From positions 1-25,011 of the forward strand of contig JAFTHD010000013.1 of NCBI GenBank assembly GCA_017457585.1: a stretch of 25,011 nt of DNA, written 5' to 3'. This DNA comes from Bacillota bacterium. Its GTDB lineage: Bacteria > Bacillota_A > Clostridia > Peptostreptococcales > Anaerovoracaceae. Shown here piece by piece: positions 15,276 through 22,070 of the stretch (positions within the stretch are counted from its first letter, which is position 1; the number at the start of each line of letters is the position of its first letter). The notes under the pieces were generated by a model. It saw only the letters and a program-made list of their open reading frames with translations, made no database searches and had not been told where the DNA came from. The position numbers and the translations under genes were made by a program.

Positions 15276-15908
15276 ATGATGAAGAAATTATTAGTGTTAC
15301 TCATGTCACTGACAATGGTATTCGCATTCGTAGGATGCGGAAGCAGCTCATCTGACGATCAGGCAGCAGCTGATGATCAGGCAGCAGTAGAAGATGAAGC
15401 AGTAGCAGAAGACGATGCAGCAGCAGACGACGCCGGCTTCACAGAAATCCCTATCTTCGAAGACGAAGAAGTTGGATTCATGAACGTATCAGGCGTTTAC
15501 TTCCAGCCTGTACCAATGTCAGACGGAACTAAGGCAGAGGATTATGACATCCACCTGGAGTGCGACGTAGCAGCTCTGGAGAACAACTTCGGTTATGAGC
15601 TGGGTTCATGGATTCCTTACCTGACAATCGACTACAGCGTAGTTACTGAAGACGGTACTGAAGCAGCAGCAGGTACTTTCATGGAAATGGCAGCATCAGA
15701 TGGCCCTCACTACGGTGCTAACATCAAGCTTCCGGATGCAGGAACTTATGAACTGACTTTCACAATCCACAGCCCTGCTGACAACGATTACCTGATCCAC
15801 ACTGACTCACTGACAGGCCCTGGAGCTCAGTCATTCGACGAAGCATTCCCTGATGGCGTTCTGAAGGTTACTCAGACTTGGAACTACGAAGGCCCTGTAA
15901 CAGTTTAA
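15276..15908 (+). CDS. P19/FetP-type iron transport lipoprotein
   Basis: Extracytoplasmic partner of the FTR1 permease, homologous to Campylobacter P19 (Cj1659) and FetP, which bind copper and iron as a dimer. Here it is a lipoprotein: the signal sequence ends in VFAFVGC with Cys21 as the lipid site, as expected for a cell with no outer membrane. Residues 22-54 are a low-complexity Ser, Asp, Glu, Ala and Gln linker. The P19 domain then shows GVYFQPVPM, DYDIHLECDVAALENN (His93), GSWIPYLTIDYSV and GPHYGANIKLPDAGTYEL. Met138 and His145 are seven apart, as are Met88 and His95 of the Campylobacter copper site, and His93 is 45 before Met138 (46 in Campylobacter). It has 210 residues. ATG 15276 or ATG 15279 are both possible; AAAGGAG is upstream. 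A terminator follows. Confidence 0.9.
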   Translation: MMKKLLVLLMSLTMVFAFVGCGSSSSDDQAAADDQAAVEDEAVAEDDAAADDAGFTEIPIFEDEEVGFMNVSGVYFQPVPMSDGTKAEDYDIHLECDVAALENNFGYELGSWIPYLTIDYSVVTEDGTEAAAGTFMEMAASDGPHYGANIKLPDAGTYELTFTIHSPADNDYLIHTDSLTGPGAQSFDEAFPDGVLKVTQTWNYEGPVTV

Positions 15909-15943
15909 TTGCTGACAGAGATAATCGAAACAAAAGAAATGAT

Positions 15944-15969
15944 GAGGCGGCAAATGTCGCCTCTTTTTT
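15944..15969 (+). terminator. intrinsic terminator after the P19 gene
   Basis: A 6-bp GC-rich stem (15944-15949 with 15958-15963), 8-base loop and six T. It separates FTR1-P19 from the downstream genes, which have their own promoter. Confidence 0.82.
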
Positions 15970-15980
15970 CTTTCGCGAGG

Positions 15981-16008
15981 TTGATTTTCTCAGGAGAAGT
16001 GTTAAAAT
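15981..16008 (+). promoter_or_regulatory. promoter of the DUF2318-to-fumarate-reductase run
   Basis: TTGATT (15981-15986), 16-base spacer and TAAAAT (16003-16008). The predicted start falls at about 16015-16016, at the edge of the operator that follows. It drives the long run of same-strand genes starting at 16073. Confidence 0.62.
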
Positions 16009-16015
16009 GGAATTT

Positions 16016-16036
16016 GGTTAGTTATACCTAACTAAC
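16016..16036 (+). promoter_or_regulatory. best operator dyad of the regulon, upstream of the DUF2318 gene
   Basis: The core GTTAG TTATAC CTAAC (16017-16032) extends to a perfect 8-bp dyad, GTTAGTTA-TACC-TAACTAAC (16017-16036). Its TTAG...CTAA ends and inner CTAA resemble the DtxR/IdeR box TTAGGTTAGGCTAACCTAA with small changes in spacing. It begins eight bases after the -10 box. Confidence 0.68.
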
Positions 16037-16072
16037 TTTCTAATAGAAACTATTACTTTCAAGAGGGACAAC

Positions 16073-17326
16073 ATGCTCAAATACTTAGTTTTACTGACAG
16101 AAGATCTTATTATAGCAGCGTTGCTCGTATGCATGATTTATGCCTTCATACGCTTTAACATGAAGAAAAGGGATAACCTGATTGCCCTTGGCGTAATAGG
16201 GGTATCTCTCATTGCTTCTATCGTGATGGCAATCCTGCTGAACACGACAAATAAGGTGAATATCGGCTATGTCAATCTGACCATGTTCATACTGTACATC
16301 GCGTTCTTCATTCTTTTTATTGTTTTCAACCTGACGCCGATCAGGAATAAACTCGGCATGATTTCGGAGATAGGCGTCCTGGCCTCAGGCGCAGTGATGA
16401 TATTCACACTGCTGTTTTACTCACTTCCTGACGCTTGGGCTTATCCTTACAACTTCGACCTTTCCGGGAACACCCTGTTCTCCACGGACTTCATCTACAG
16501 ATTCATAGGATGGCTGGGAGGCTTCCTGCTTTCACTGGTTGCAGGAGTTGCGGCATACAAGATTCTGAAGCATATGGAACTGAGATATCAGAAGGTATTC
16601 CTTTACGTCGTGCTGCTGATCAATGCCCTTTCATTTGCAGGCAAAGCAGTGCAGATCATGAGGACCCGTATGCTTATTCCACCATCGGATCTGACCTTCA
16701 ACATCATCAAACTGACGCTCAACTACAGCGACTATTTCATATACGCATCCATACTGGCTGTCGTTATCGCAGCTGCGATACTCATTGCAAACAGCAGGAA
16801 GGTGACGAGCCCATATGCCAACAATGCGCAGTTCAGGAAGCTTAAGGCTGCACTGCGGAACAGGAGAAGATGGTCCACATGCCTCATCGTATGTGCAATC
16901 TTTGCCATGGTAAATCTCACCGTTGTGGACGCTTACAACAACAGAGAACCGGATGAGGCGCCTGTTGAGGAATGCCAGGTCACGGATACGGACATGATCG
17001 TTCCCCTGGAGATGGTTGCTGACGGACATCTTCACCGATTCGGCTATACGACAGATGAAGGCATCCTCGTCAAGTTCATCGTGGTTCAGAAGCCGGGAAC
17101 GACGGCTTATGGAGTAGGGCTTGATGCCTGCGACATATGCGGTGACGCCGGATACTACGAGAGAGACGACGAAGTCGTATGCAAGAGATGTGACGTAGTA
17201 ATGAACAAGAACACCATAGGATTTAAGGGCGGGTGTAACCCGATCATTATCGACTACTCCGTCAAGGACGGTCAGATAATCGTTCCAATCGAGACCTTGG
17301 TAGACCATGCAAACGAGTTTAAGTAA
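16073..17326 (+). CDS. DUF2318 family membrane protein (Cj1660-like)
   Basis: Polytopic membrane protein with a C-terminal DUF2318 domain, homologous to Campylobacter Cj1660 of the P19 iron system. Eight or so hydrophobic segments fill residues 5-285. The outer domain (about 295-417) contains the family Cys/His set: HLHRFGYT, ACDICGDAGYY (from about residue 351), VVCKRCDVVMN (from about 369) and GGCNPI (about 386). This arrangement suggests a bound metal or Fe-S/redox centre, but the cofactor is unproven. It has 417 residues. It is the first gene after the 15981 promoter and its operator. The next gene starts nine bases downstream with an AAGGAGG ribosome site that overlaps this stop codon. 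Confidence 0.88.
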   Translation: MLKYLVLLTEDLIIAALLVCMIYAFIRFNMKKRDNLIALGVIGVSLIASIVMAILLNTTNKVNIGYVNLTMFILYIAFFILFIVFNLTPIRNKLGMISEIGVLASGAVMIFTLLFYSLPDAWAYPYNFDLSGNTLFSTDFIYRFIGWLGGFLLSLVAGVAAYKILKHMELRYQKVFLYVVLLINALSFAGKAVQIMRTRMLIPPSDLTFNIIKLTLNYSDYFIYASILAVVIAAAILIANSRKVTSPYANNAQFRKLKAALRNRRRWSTCLIVCAIFAMVNLTVVDAYNNREPDEAPVEECQVTDTDMIVPLEMVADGHLHRFGYTTDEGILVKFIVVQKPGTTAYGVGLDACDICGDAGYYERDDEVVCKRCDVVMNKNTIGFKGGCNPIIIDYSVKDGQIIVPIETLVDHANEFK

Positions 17327-17335
17327 GGAGGCATA

Positions 17336-18621
17336 ATGTTTTTTAGGATGGTAAAAGGTGCCCTTTTCAGACAGAAGGGCAAAATGCTCATGATCGCATT
17401 CACGATCCTGCTGGGAGCATCCCTTGCTACTGCAATGCTAAATGTTATGCTTGACGTAGGTGATAAAGTAAATCAGGAACTTAAGACTTACGGGGCCAAC
17501 ATTACAGTAGTTCCAAAGGACAACAGCGTCATCGACGACATCTACGACGTAGAAGACGATGACACGGAGATCAAGAGCTCATACCTGAAGGAAGATGAAC
17601 TGGGTAAGATCAAGACCATTTTCTGGGCCTTCAATATCGTTGACTTTGCACCGTTTATCGACACGTCGGTGGATTTTGACGGAAGCGATGTCAAGATGGT
17701 AGGCTCCTGGTTCAACCACCACCTTTCCCTTTCCACAGGCGAGGAACTGGATACAGGCGTTACCAGTCTCAGATCCTGGTGGGAAGTGACGGACGGCGAG
17801 TGGCTGGATGAGCAGAAAGACGAAAATGGCGTAATGGTAGGAACCCTCCTGGCAGATCAGAAGGGGCTCAAAGTAGGAGATACCATATCCGTAAAGGGTT
17901 CAGACGGCAAGGCAGATCTGAAGGTAGTCGGAATCTACGACTGCGGAGGAGACGAAGACCAGCAGCTCTTTACGAACGTGGATACGGTGCAGGAGCTTTC
18001 GGGAACCGACGGCATGATTTCCAGCATCGAGGTCAGCGCCCTTACGACGCCTGACAACGAGCTTGCAAGGAAGGCTGCAAAGGACCGAACTCCCTTTCCG
18101 TTGACGACTACGAGACCTGGTACTGCACGGCATACGTAAGTTCCATCTGCTATCAGATCCAGGAGGTTATCACGGATTCGGTGGCAGCACCGGTAAGACA
18201 GGTAGCAGAGTCTGAGGGAGCAATCTTAGACAAGACGCAGCTTCTCATGCTGCTCATTACGATTCTATCGCTCTTTGGATCGGCGCTCGGTATTTCAAAC
18301 CTGGTTACTGCCAGCGTGATGGAGCGTTCAGCAGAGCTGGGGCTTCTCAAGGCCATCGGAGCAAAGGACGGAGCCATATCGGCCCTCGTGCTTACGGAGA
18401 TTATGATAACAGCGCTGGTGGGAGGCATAGTCGGATACTTTGTCGGATACGGGTTCGCTCAGATCGTAGGGCATACCGTATTCGGAGACTCCATAGAGAT
18501 GAAGCTGATGGTAATCCCTATCGTAGCCGTACTCATAATCATCGTGACACTTTTGGGCAGCATCCCTGCCATCAGAACGTTGCTTAAGATGAGACCTGCA
18601 GAGGTACTCCACGGAAGATAA
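17336..18621 (+). pseudogene. FtsX-type ABC permease (Cj1661-like), interrupted by a one-base frameshift
   Basis: Homologue of the first FtsX/MacB-type permease of the P19 system. The first frame (17336-18139) encodes an N-terminal membrane helix (about 15-38) and the outer domain. After AAKD it drifts into RTPFPLTTT and stops at 18137. The continuation is in the next frame, from about 18087 (NSLSVDDYETWYCTAYVSS) through three C-terminal membrane segments (FtsX block ASVMERSAELGLLKAIGAKD) to the stop at 18619-18621. Inserting one C at 18085-18086 (GACCG to GACCCG) would join the frames and give AAKDPNSLSVDDYE, about 428 residues in all. Both halves look well conserved, so this is either a very recent mutation or an error in the sequence. 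If real, the transporter would lack its first permease. Confidence 0.85.
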
Positions 18622-18637
18622 ATAGTAGGAGCTTGAA

Positions 18638-19819
18638 ATGACGAAACGTAAAATGTATTTCAGAATGATAACTGCCTCACTGATTCGTCGCAGATCCCGA
18701 ATGTTTATAGCGCTCCTTGCTATCGCAGTTGGAGCGACCATCCTCAGCGGACTTGTGACCATCTACTACGATGTGCCAAGGCAGATGGGTGAGCAGTTCA
18801 GAAATTACGGAGCCAACATGATATTCGTTGCTTCCGCGGATTCTGAGAGACTGACAATGGACAATATAGATCAGGCGGTGGACACCATAAAGGAAGACCA
18901 GGTGGTGGGTGTCGCCCCGTACAGATACGAGACCGTTACCGTTAACGAACAGCCGGTCATCGTGGCAGGAACAGACCTTGAAGGTGCTAAGAGCACCAGC
19001 CCGTACTGGCTTGTAGACGGAGAGTGGCCGTCGGGAGAGCATCAGATTCTCGTGGGAAAGAAGACGGCGGATTTGCTCTCCGTAAAGACCGGCGATACGC
19101 TGGCCCTCACCTATTCAGAGGAAAGCATCGAGAACCCGGATCAGCCGGCGGATACGGACAGAACGGACGATGAGAACGCGACCACCATCCGGTACGATAT
19201 TACGGGAACCCTGGATACAGGCGGTAACGAAGAGGAATACATCTTCATGTCTTTAGAGGATGCAGGAACGCTCACGGCTGACAAGAATAAGATAGACATC
19301 GTGGAGCTTTCCATATCGGCCGATTCAGCGCAGCTGGAGAGCTACGTAGATTCCATATCAAAGAATGTGCCTGAGATCACGCCGAGACTCGTAAAGAGAG
19401 TGACCCAGTCGGAGACGACCGTGCTCTCGAAACTGCAGTCCCTCGTATTCCTCGTAACCTTGGTAGTACTTCTCCTCATGGCAATATGCGTTGCCACCAC
19501 GATGATGGCGGTTGTAACGGAGAGAAGAAAGGAAATCGGACTCAGAAAGGCTCTCGGAGCTTCCAATCAGAGCATTATCAGGGAGTTCATGGGTGAGGGA
19601 ATGCTCCTGGGCGGAATCGGCGGATTCATAGGCTCCCTTCTGGGATTTGCCTTCGCACAGGCTGTAAGCATGAACGTATTCAACAGCACCATCACCTTCA
19701 GACCGGCCCTCGTTCCGATTGCAATCATCGCGGCGATTATCGTAACAGGTATCGCTTGTCTCATTCCGGTAAGGAATGCAACAGAAGTTGACCCGGCACT
19801 TGTACTTAAGGGCGAATAA
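18638..19819 (+). CDS. FtsX-type ABC permease (Cj1662-like)
   Basis: Second FtsX/MacB-type permease of the iron-system ABC transporter, in the cell membrane. It has 393 residues. One N-terminal membrane helix (about 20-42) is followed by a 220-residue MacB-like extracytoplasmic domain and three C-terminal membrane segments (about 268-290, 315-340 and 350-375). The FtsX signature block is TERRKEIGLRKALGASNQSI. The gene starts 16 bases after the frameshifted permease and ends ten bases before the ATPase gene. FtsX-type pairs move no small solute in the usual way; many act as mechanotransmitters on lipoproteins or outer factors, so the cargo here is uncertain. Confidence 0.9.
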   Translation: MTKRKMYFRMITASLIRRRSRMFIALLAIAVGATILSGLVTIYYDVPRQMGEQFRNYGANMIFVASADSERLTMDNIDQAVDTIKEDQVVGVAPYRYETVTVNEQPVIVAGTDLEGAKSTSPYWLVDGEWPSGEHQILVGKKTADLLSVKTGDTLALTYSEESIENPDQPADTDRTDDENATTIRYDITGTLDTGGNEEEYIFMSLEDAGTLTADKNKIDIVELSISADSAQLESYVDSISKNVPEITPRLVKRVTQSETTVLSKLQSLVFLVTLVVLLLMAICVATTMMAVVTERRKEIGLRKALGASNQSIIREFMGEGMLLGGIGGFIGSLLGFAFAQAVSMNVFNSTITFRPALVPIAIIAAIIVTGIACLIPVRNATEVDPALVLKGE

Positions 19820-19829
19820 GGAGGATCAA

Positions 19830-20504
19830 ATGAGTTTACTTGAATTAAAGAACGTATCAAAGATATATGGAGACCTACACGCTCTTGACAACGTCAGCTT
19901 AAGCGTAGATCAGGGAGAATGGATTGCCATCATGGGACCTTCCGGTTCGGGCAAGAGTACCATGATGAATATCATAAGCTGTCTGGATAAGCCGACAAAG
20001 GGGGAGATCCTCCTGGATGGAGTAGACATCGCCAACGAGAGCTCCAGGAAGCTGACCGAGATTAGAAGGGACAAGATCGGTCTCATCTTCCAGCAGTTCC
20101 ATTTGGTAAACTACCTGACTGCGGTGGAGAACGTCATGGTAGCCCAGTACTACCACAGCATGCCGGATGAAGAAGAGGCTATGGAAGCCCTGGCAAGGGT
20201 TGGCCTTGCAGACAGGGCAAAACATCTGCCGAGCCAGCTTTCCGGTGGTGAGCAGCAGAGAGTATGTATTGCAAGAGCGCTCATCAATCATCCTGAGATC
20301 ATGCTTGCCGACGAGCCTACCGGTAACCTGGATGAGGCCAACGAGAACATCGTTCTGGATATCTTCAAACAGCTACACGATGAAGGAACGACCCTCGTTG
20401 TAGTAACCCACGACCCTGAAGTTGCGGAGGTTGCCCAGAAGACGATCGTGCTCAACTACGGCAAGATTCAGGAGATCAAGATAAACGAGAACTTTGGTAA
20501 GTAA
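19830..20504 (+). CDS. ABC transporter ATPase, MacB/LolD type (Cj1663-like)
   Basis: Cytoplasmic ATPase that drives the two FtsX-type permeases upstream. It has 224 residues with all key elements: Walker A GPSGSGKST (36-44), Q-loop FQQFHLVNY, signature LSGGEQQR, Walker B IMLADEPTGNLD and H-loop VVVTHD. The LFQQFHL and PTGNLD details are typical of the MacB/LolD/FtsE branch. ATG 19830 is chosen because AAGGAGG lies just upstream; the longer open frame from 19776 would overlap the permease gene and has no ribosome site. It completes the set matching Cj1658-Cj1663 in the same order. Confidence 0.93.
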   Translation: MSLLELKNVSKIYGDLHALDNVSLSVDQGEWIAIMGPSGSGKSTMMNIISCLDKPTKGEILLDGVDIANESSRKLTEIRRDKIGLIFQQFHLVNYLTAVENVMVAQYYHSMPDEEEAMEALARVGLADRAKHLPSQLSGGEQQRVCIARALINHPEIMLADEPTGNLDEANENIVLDIFKQLHDEGTTLVVVTHDPEVAEVAQKTIVLNYGKIQEIKINENFGK

Positions 20505-20524
20505 GATACGGGAAGGAAAAAACC

Positions 20525-20965
20525 ATGAAAATTAAGAAGATACTCATATGCATGATGGCTCTCGTGATGACGATGGCACTTCTCGCAGGATGCGGAAGCG
20601 CTTCCTATAAGGACGGAACCTTCGAAGGTCAGAGTACCGTCTACGAAGACGAAAGCGGCGAAGGCGACGGATACGGAGTTGCTACCGTTACCATAAAGGA
20701 CGGTCAGATTACCGACTGTCAGTTCCTCACCTATGAGAAGGACGGGACGCTCAAGGACGAAGACTACGGTAAGCAGAACGGCGAGATCGCAAATCAGGAT
20801 TACTACAACAAGGCGCAGAAAGCCCTTGCAGGTGCCAACGAGTATCCTAAGATGCTGATTGAATCACAGGACTATCACTCCATCGATGCGATCAGCGGAG
20901 CGACCATTTCCTACAATCAGTTTATGGAAGCTGTAGACGCTGCCTTAGCACAGGCAAAGGAATAA
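20525..20965 (+). CDS. FMN-binding domain lipoprotein
   Basis: A 146-residue extracytoplasmic lipoprotein: signal sequence with lipobox LLAGC (Cys23), then one FMN_bind domain. The flavinylation motif is SGAT at residues 124-127 (DAISGATIS), so Thr127 should carry FMN attached by an ApbE-type enzyme. Such lipoproteins carry electrons on the outer face; Listeria PplA, used in flavin-based extracellular electron transfer, has two such domains. The gene starts 20 bases after the ABC ATPase gene. Its location between an iron transporter and a fumarate-reductase-like complex suggests a one-electron carrier that could reduce iron or feed the heme subunit downstream; that link is inference. Confidence 0.88.
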   Translation: MKIKKILICMMALVMTMALLAGCGSASYKDGTFEGQSTVYEDESGEGDGYGVATVTIKDGQITDCQFLTYEKDGTLKDEDYGKQNGEIANQDYYNKAQKALAGANEYPKMLIESQDYHSIDAISGATISYNQFMEAVDAALAQAKE

Positions 20966-21022
20966 GCACAGTTTAGTTTAAGACACAAGTTACTATAAGA
21001 ATAGAAAGGAAGGTGCCGGCGT

Positions 21023-21520
21023 ATGAACAAATTGAGACATGTTGTTGTTTGTGTGCTGGCACTTTTTGTGATTCTCGGAGTGCCTACGCTGAAATACGTG
21101 GATCTGTCAGCGGCCTTTTCCGGCGGAACTGACGCGGTCACGCAGGCTACGGGGGAGATTCCCGACGCACCGTCAGGTGAGTTCATCGTGCTGATTAACG
21201 AGGAGAAGCACGGGGACACGTTGGACCAGTGGGAGACCTTCTTCAGCGGAGGAGACGCGGGAGTCATTTTGGAAGATATTGATTGCATGGTAGTGAACTA
21301 CGATGCCACGGGAATTCAGCTTGCCGAAAGGTTCCAGCAGAGGCTTCCGGCAAACCAGATGACAGTTAAGAAACAGGATGGAACGCTGCTTGTATCGAAG
21401 ACCCAGGAGAAGGCTTTTGATATCGTTATCCTTTCCAAGGAAATCGGCGATGTGTACAGTATTGATACGGTGAAGGATTCTGGAGACATCAGTTGGATAG
21501 ATATCAGGGAGGAAGAGTAG
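21023..21520 (+). CDS. unknown membrane-anchored extracytoplasmic protein
   Basis: I do not recognise this 165-residue protein. It has one N-terminal hydrophobic segment (about residues 6-23), which could be an anchor or an uncleaved signal. An acidic soluble domain of about 140 residues follows, with mixed alpha/beta-looking segments (GEFIVLINEEKH, CMVVNYDATGIQLAERFQQRL, FDIVILSKEIGDVYSIDTV). There is a single Cys (C88, in EDIDCMVVNY). The gene has a GAAAGGAAGG ribosome site, and its stop codon abuts the start of the cytochrome-like gene, so it belongs to the same transcript and probably the same complex. It may be a small accessory or outer-face subunit of the FMN, heme and fumarate reductase module. 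Confidence 0.65.
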   Translation: MNKLRHVVVCVLALFVILGVPTLKYVDLSAAFSGGTDAVTQATGEIPDAPSGEFIVLINEEKHGDTLDQWETFFSGGDAGVILEDIDCMVVNYDATGIQLAERFQQRLPANQMTVKKQDGTLLVSKTQEKAFDIVILSKEIGDVYSIDTVKDSGDISWIDIREEE

Positions 21521-22060
21521 ATGCGCAAAGCGAACATTTTAATTTCCATAGCCATACTGGTGCTCTTAATCGTGCACGCAGTTCTGGGAAGTCTTCAGAT
21601 GATGGGCGGAAGCACCAGCCCGCAGAGAATCCTGTCCTGGGTTCTCTTAGCACTCGTAGTGGCCCATATGGTAATCGGTACCATCTATACGGTGAAGACC
21701 ATCAGAATACAGAGGCAGACGGGGGCTTACTATTTCGGACAGAACAAGCTGTTCTGGGCGAGAAGAATAAGCGGATTTGCCATCATCATATTTCTCGTCT
21801 TTCACTTCTTCACCTTCGGATATACGGTGGAGGGAGCCTACAGGCTGCACATGTTTGATGAAATCAAGCTTGCCAGCCAGATAGGACTGGTAGCGTCCAT
21901 AGCGGTGCACATCGTCACGAATATCAGACCCATGTTCATATCCATGGGCGTAAGGAGCTGGAAGAAGTGGCTTGTAGACGTGATGTTCGTACTGTCTGCC
22001 ATCATGCTTTTCGCAGGGATCGCATTCGTCATCTATTATCTCAGGTGGAACGTTTTTTAG
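21521..22060 (+). CDS. fumarate reductase/succinate dehydrogenase cytochrome b-type membrane subunit
   Basis: A 179-residue membrane protein with five hydrophobic segments (about 5-24, 38-58, 82-102, 118-136 and 148-172). Its gene sits directly before frdA and frdB, as in SdhCAB and FrdCAB operons. The block ARRISGFAIIIFLVFHFFTF resembles the SdhC signature of Gram-positive type b558 subunits. His19, His49, His95 and His130 each lie in a separate predicted helix, which is the right number and placement for two b hemes (bis-His); His110 lies in a loop. The role would be to pass electrons between the membrane or outer face and the FrdB clusters. Sequence similarity is weak, so the call rests on context, topology and His pattern. 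Confidence 0.72.
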   Translation: MRKANILISIAILVLLIVHAVLGSLQMMGGSTSPQRILSWVLLALVVAHMVIGTIYTVKTIRIQRQTGAYYFGQNKLFWARRISGFAIIIFLVFHFFTFGYTVEGAYRLHMFDEIKLASQIGLVASIAVHIVTNIRPMFISMGVRSWKKWLVDVMFVLSAIMLFAGIAFVIYYLRWNVF

Positions 22061-22070
22061 AGGGTCAGCA

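Noticed and set aside
13214..16036. Fur boxes
   Set aside because: The sites do not match the Firmicutes Fur 7-1-7 pattern TGATAATNATTATCA; the TTAG/CTAA arms are closer to DtxR-type boxes.
18085..18100. Programmed ribosomal frameshift in the FtsX gene
   Set aside because: No slippery heptamer, stimulatory ribosome-like site or obvious pseudoknot at the junction; a lost base in a C run is simpler.
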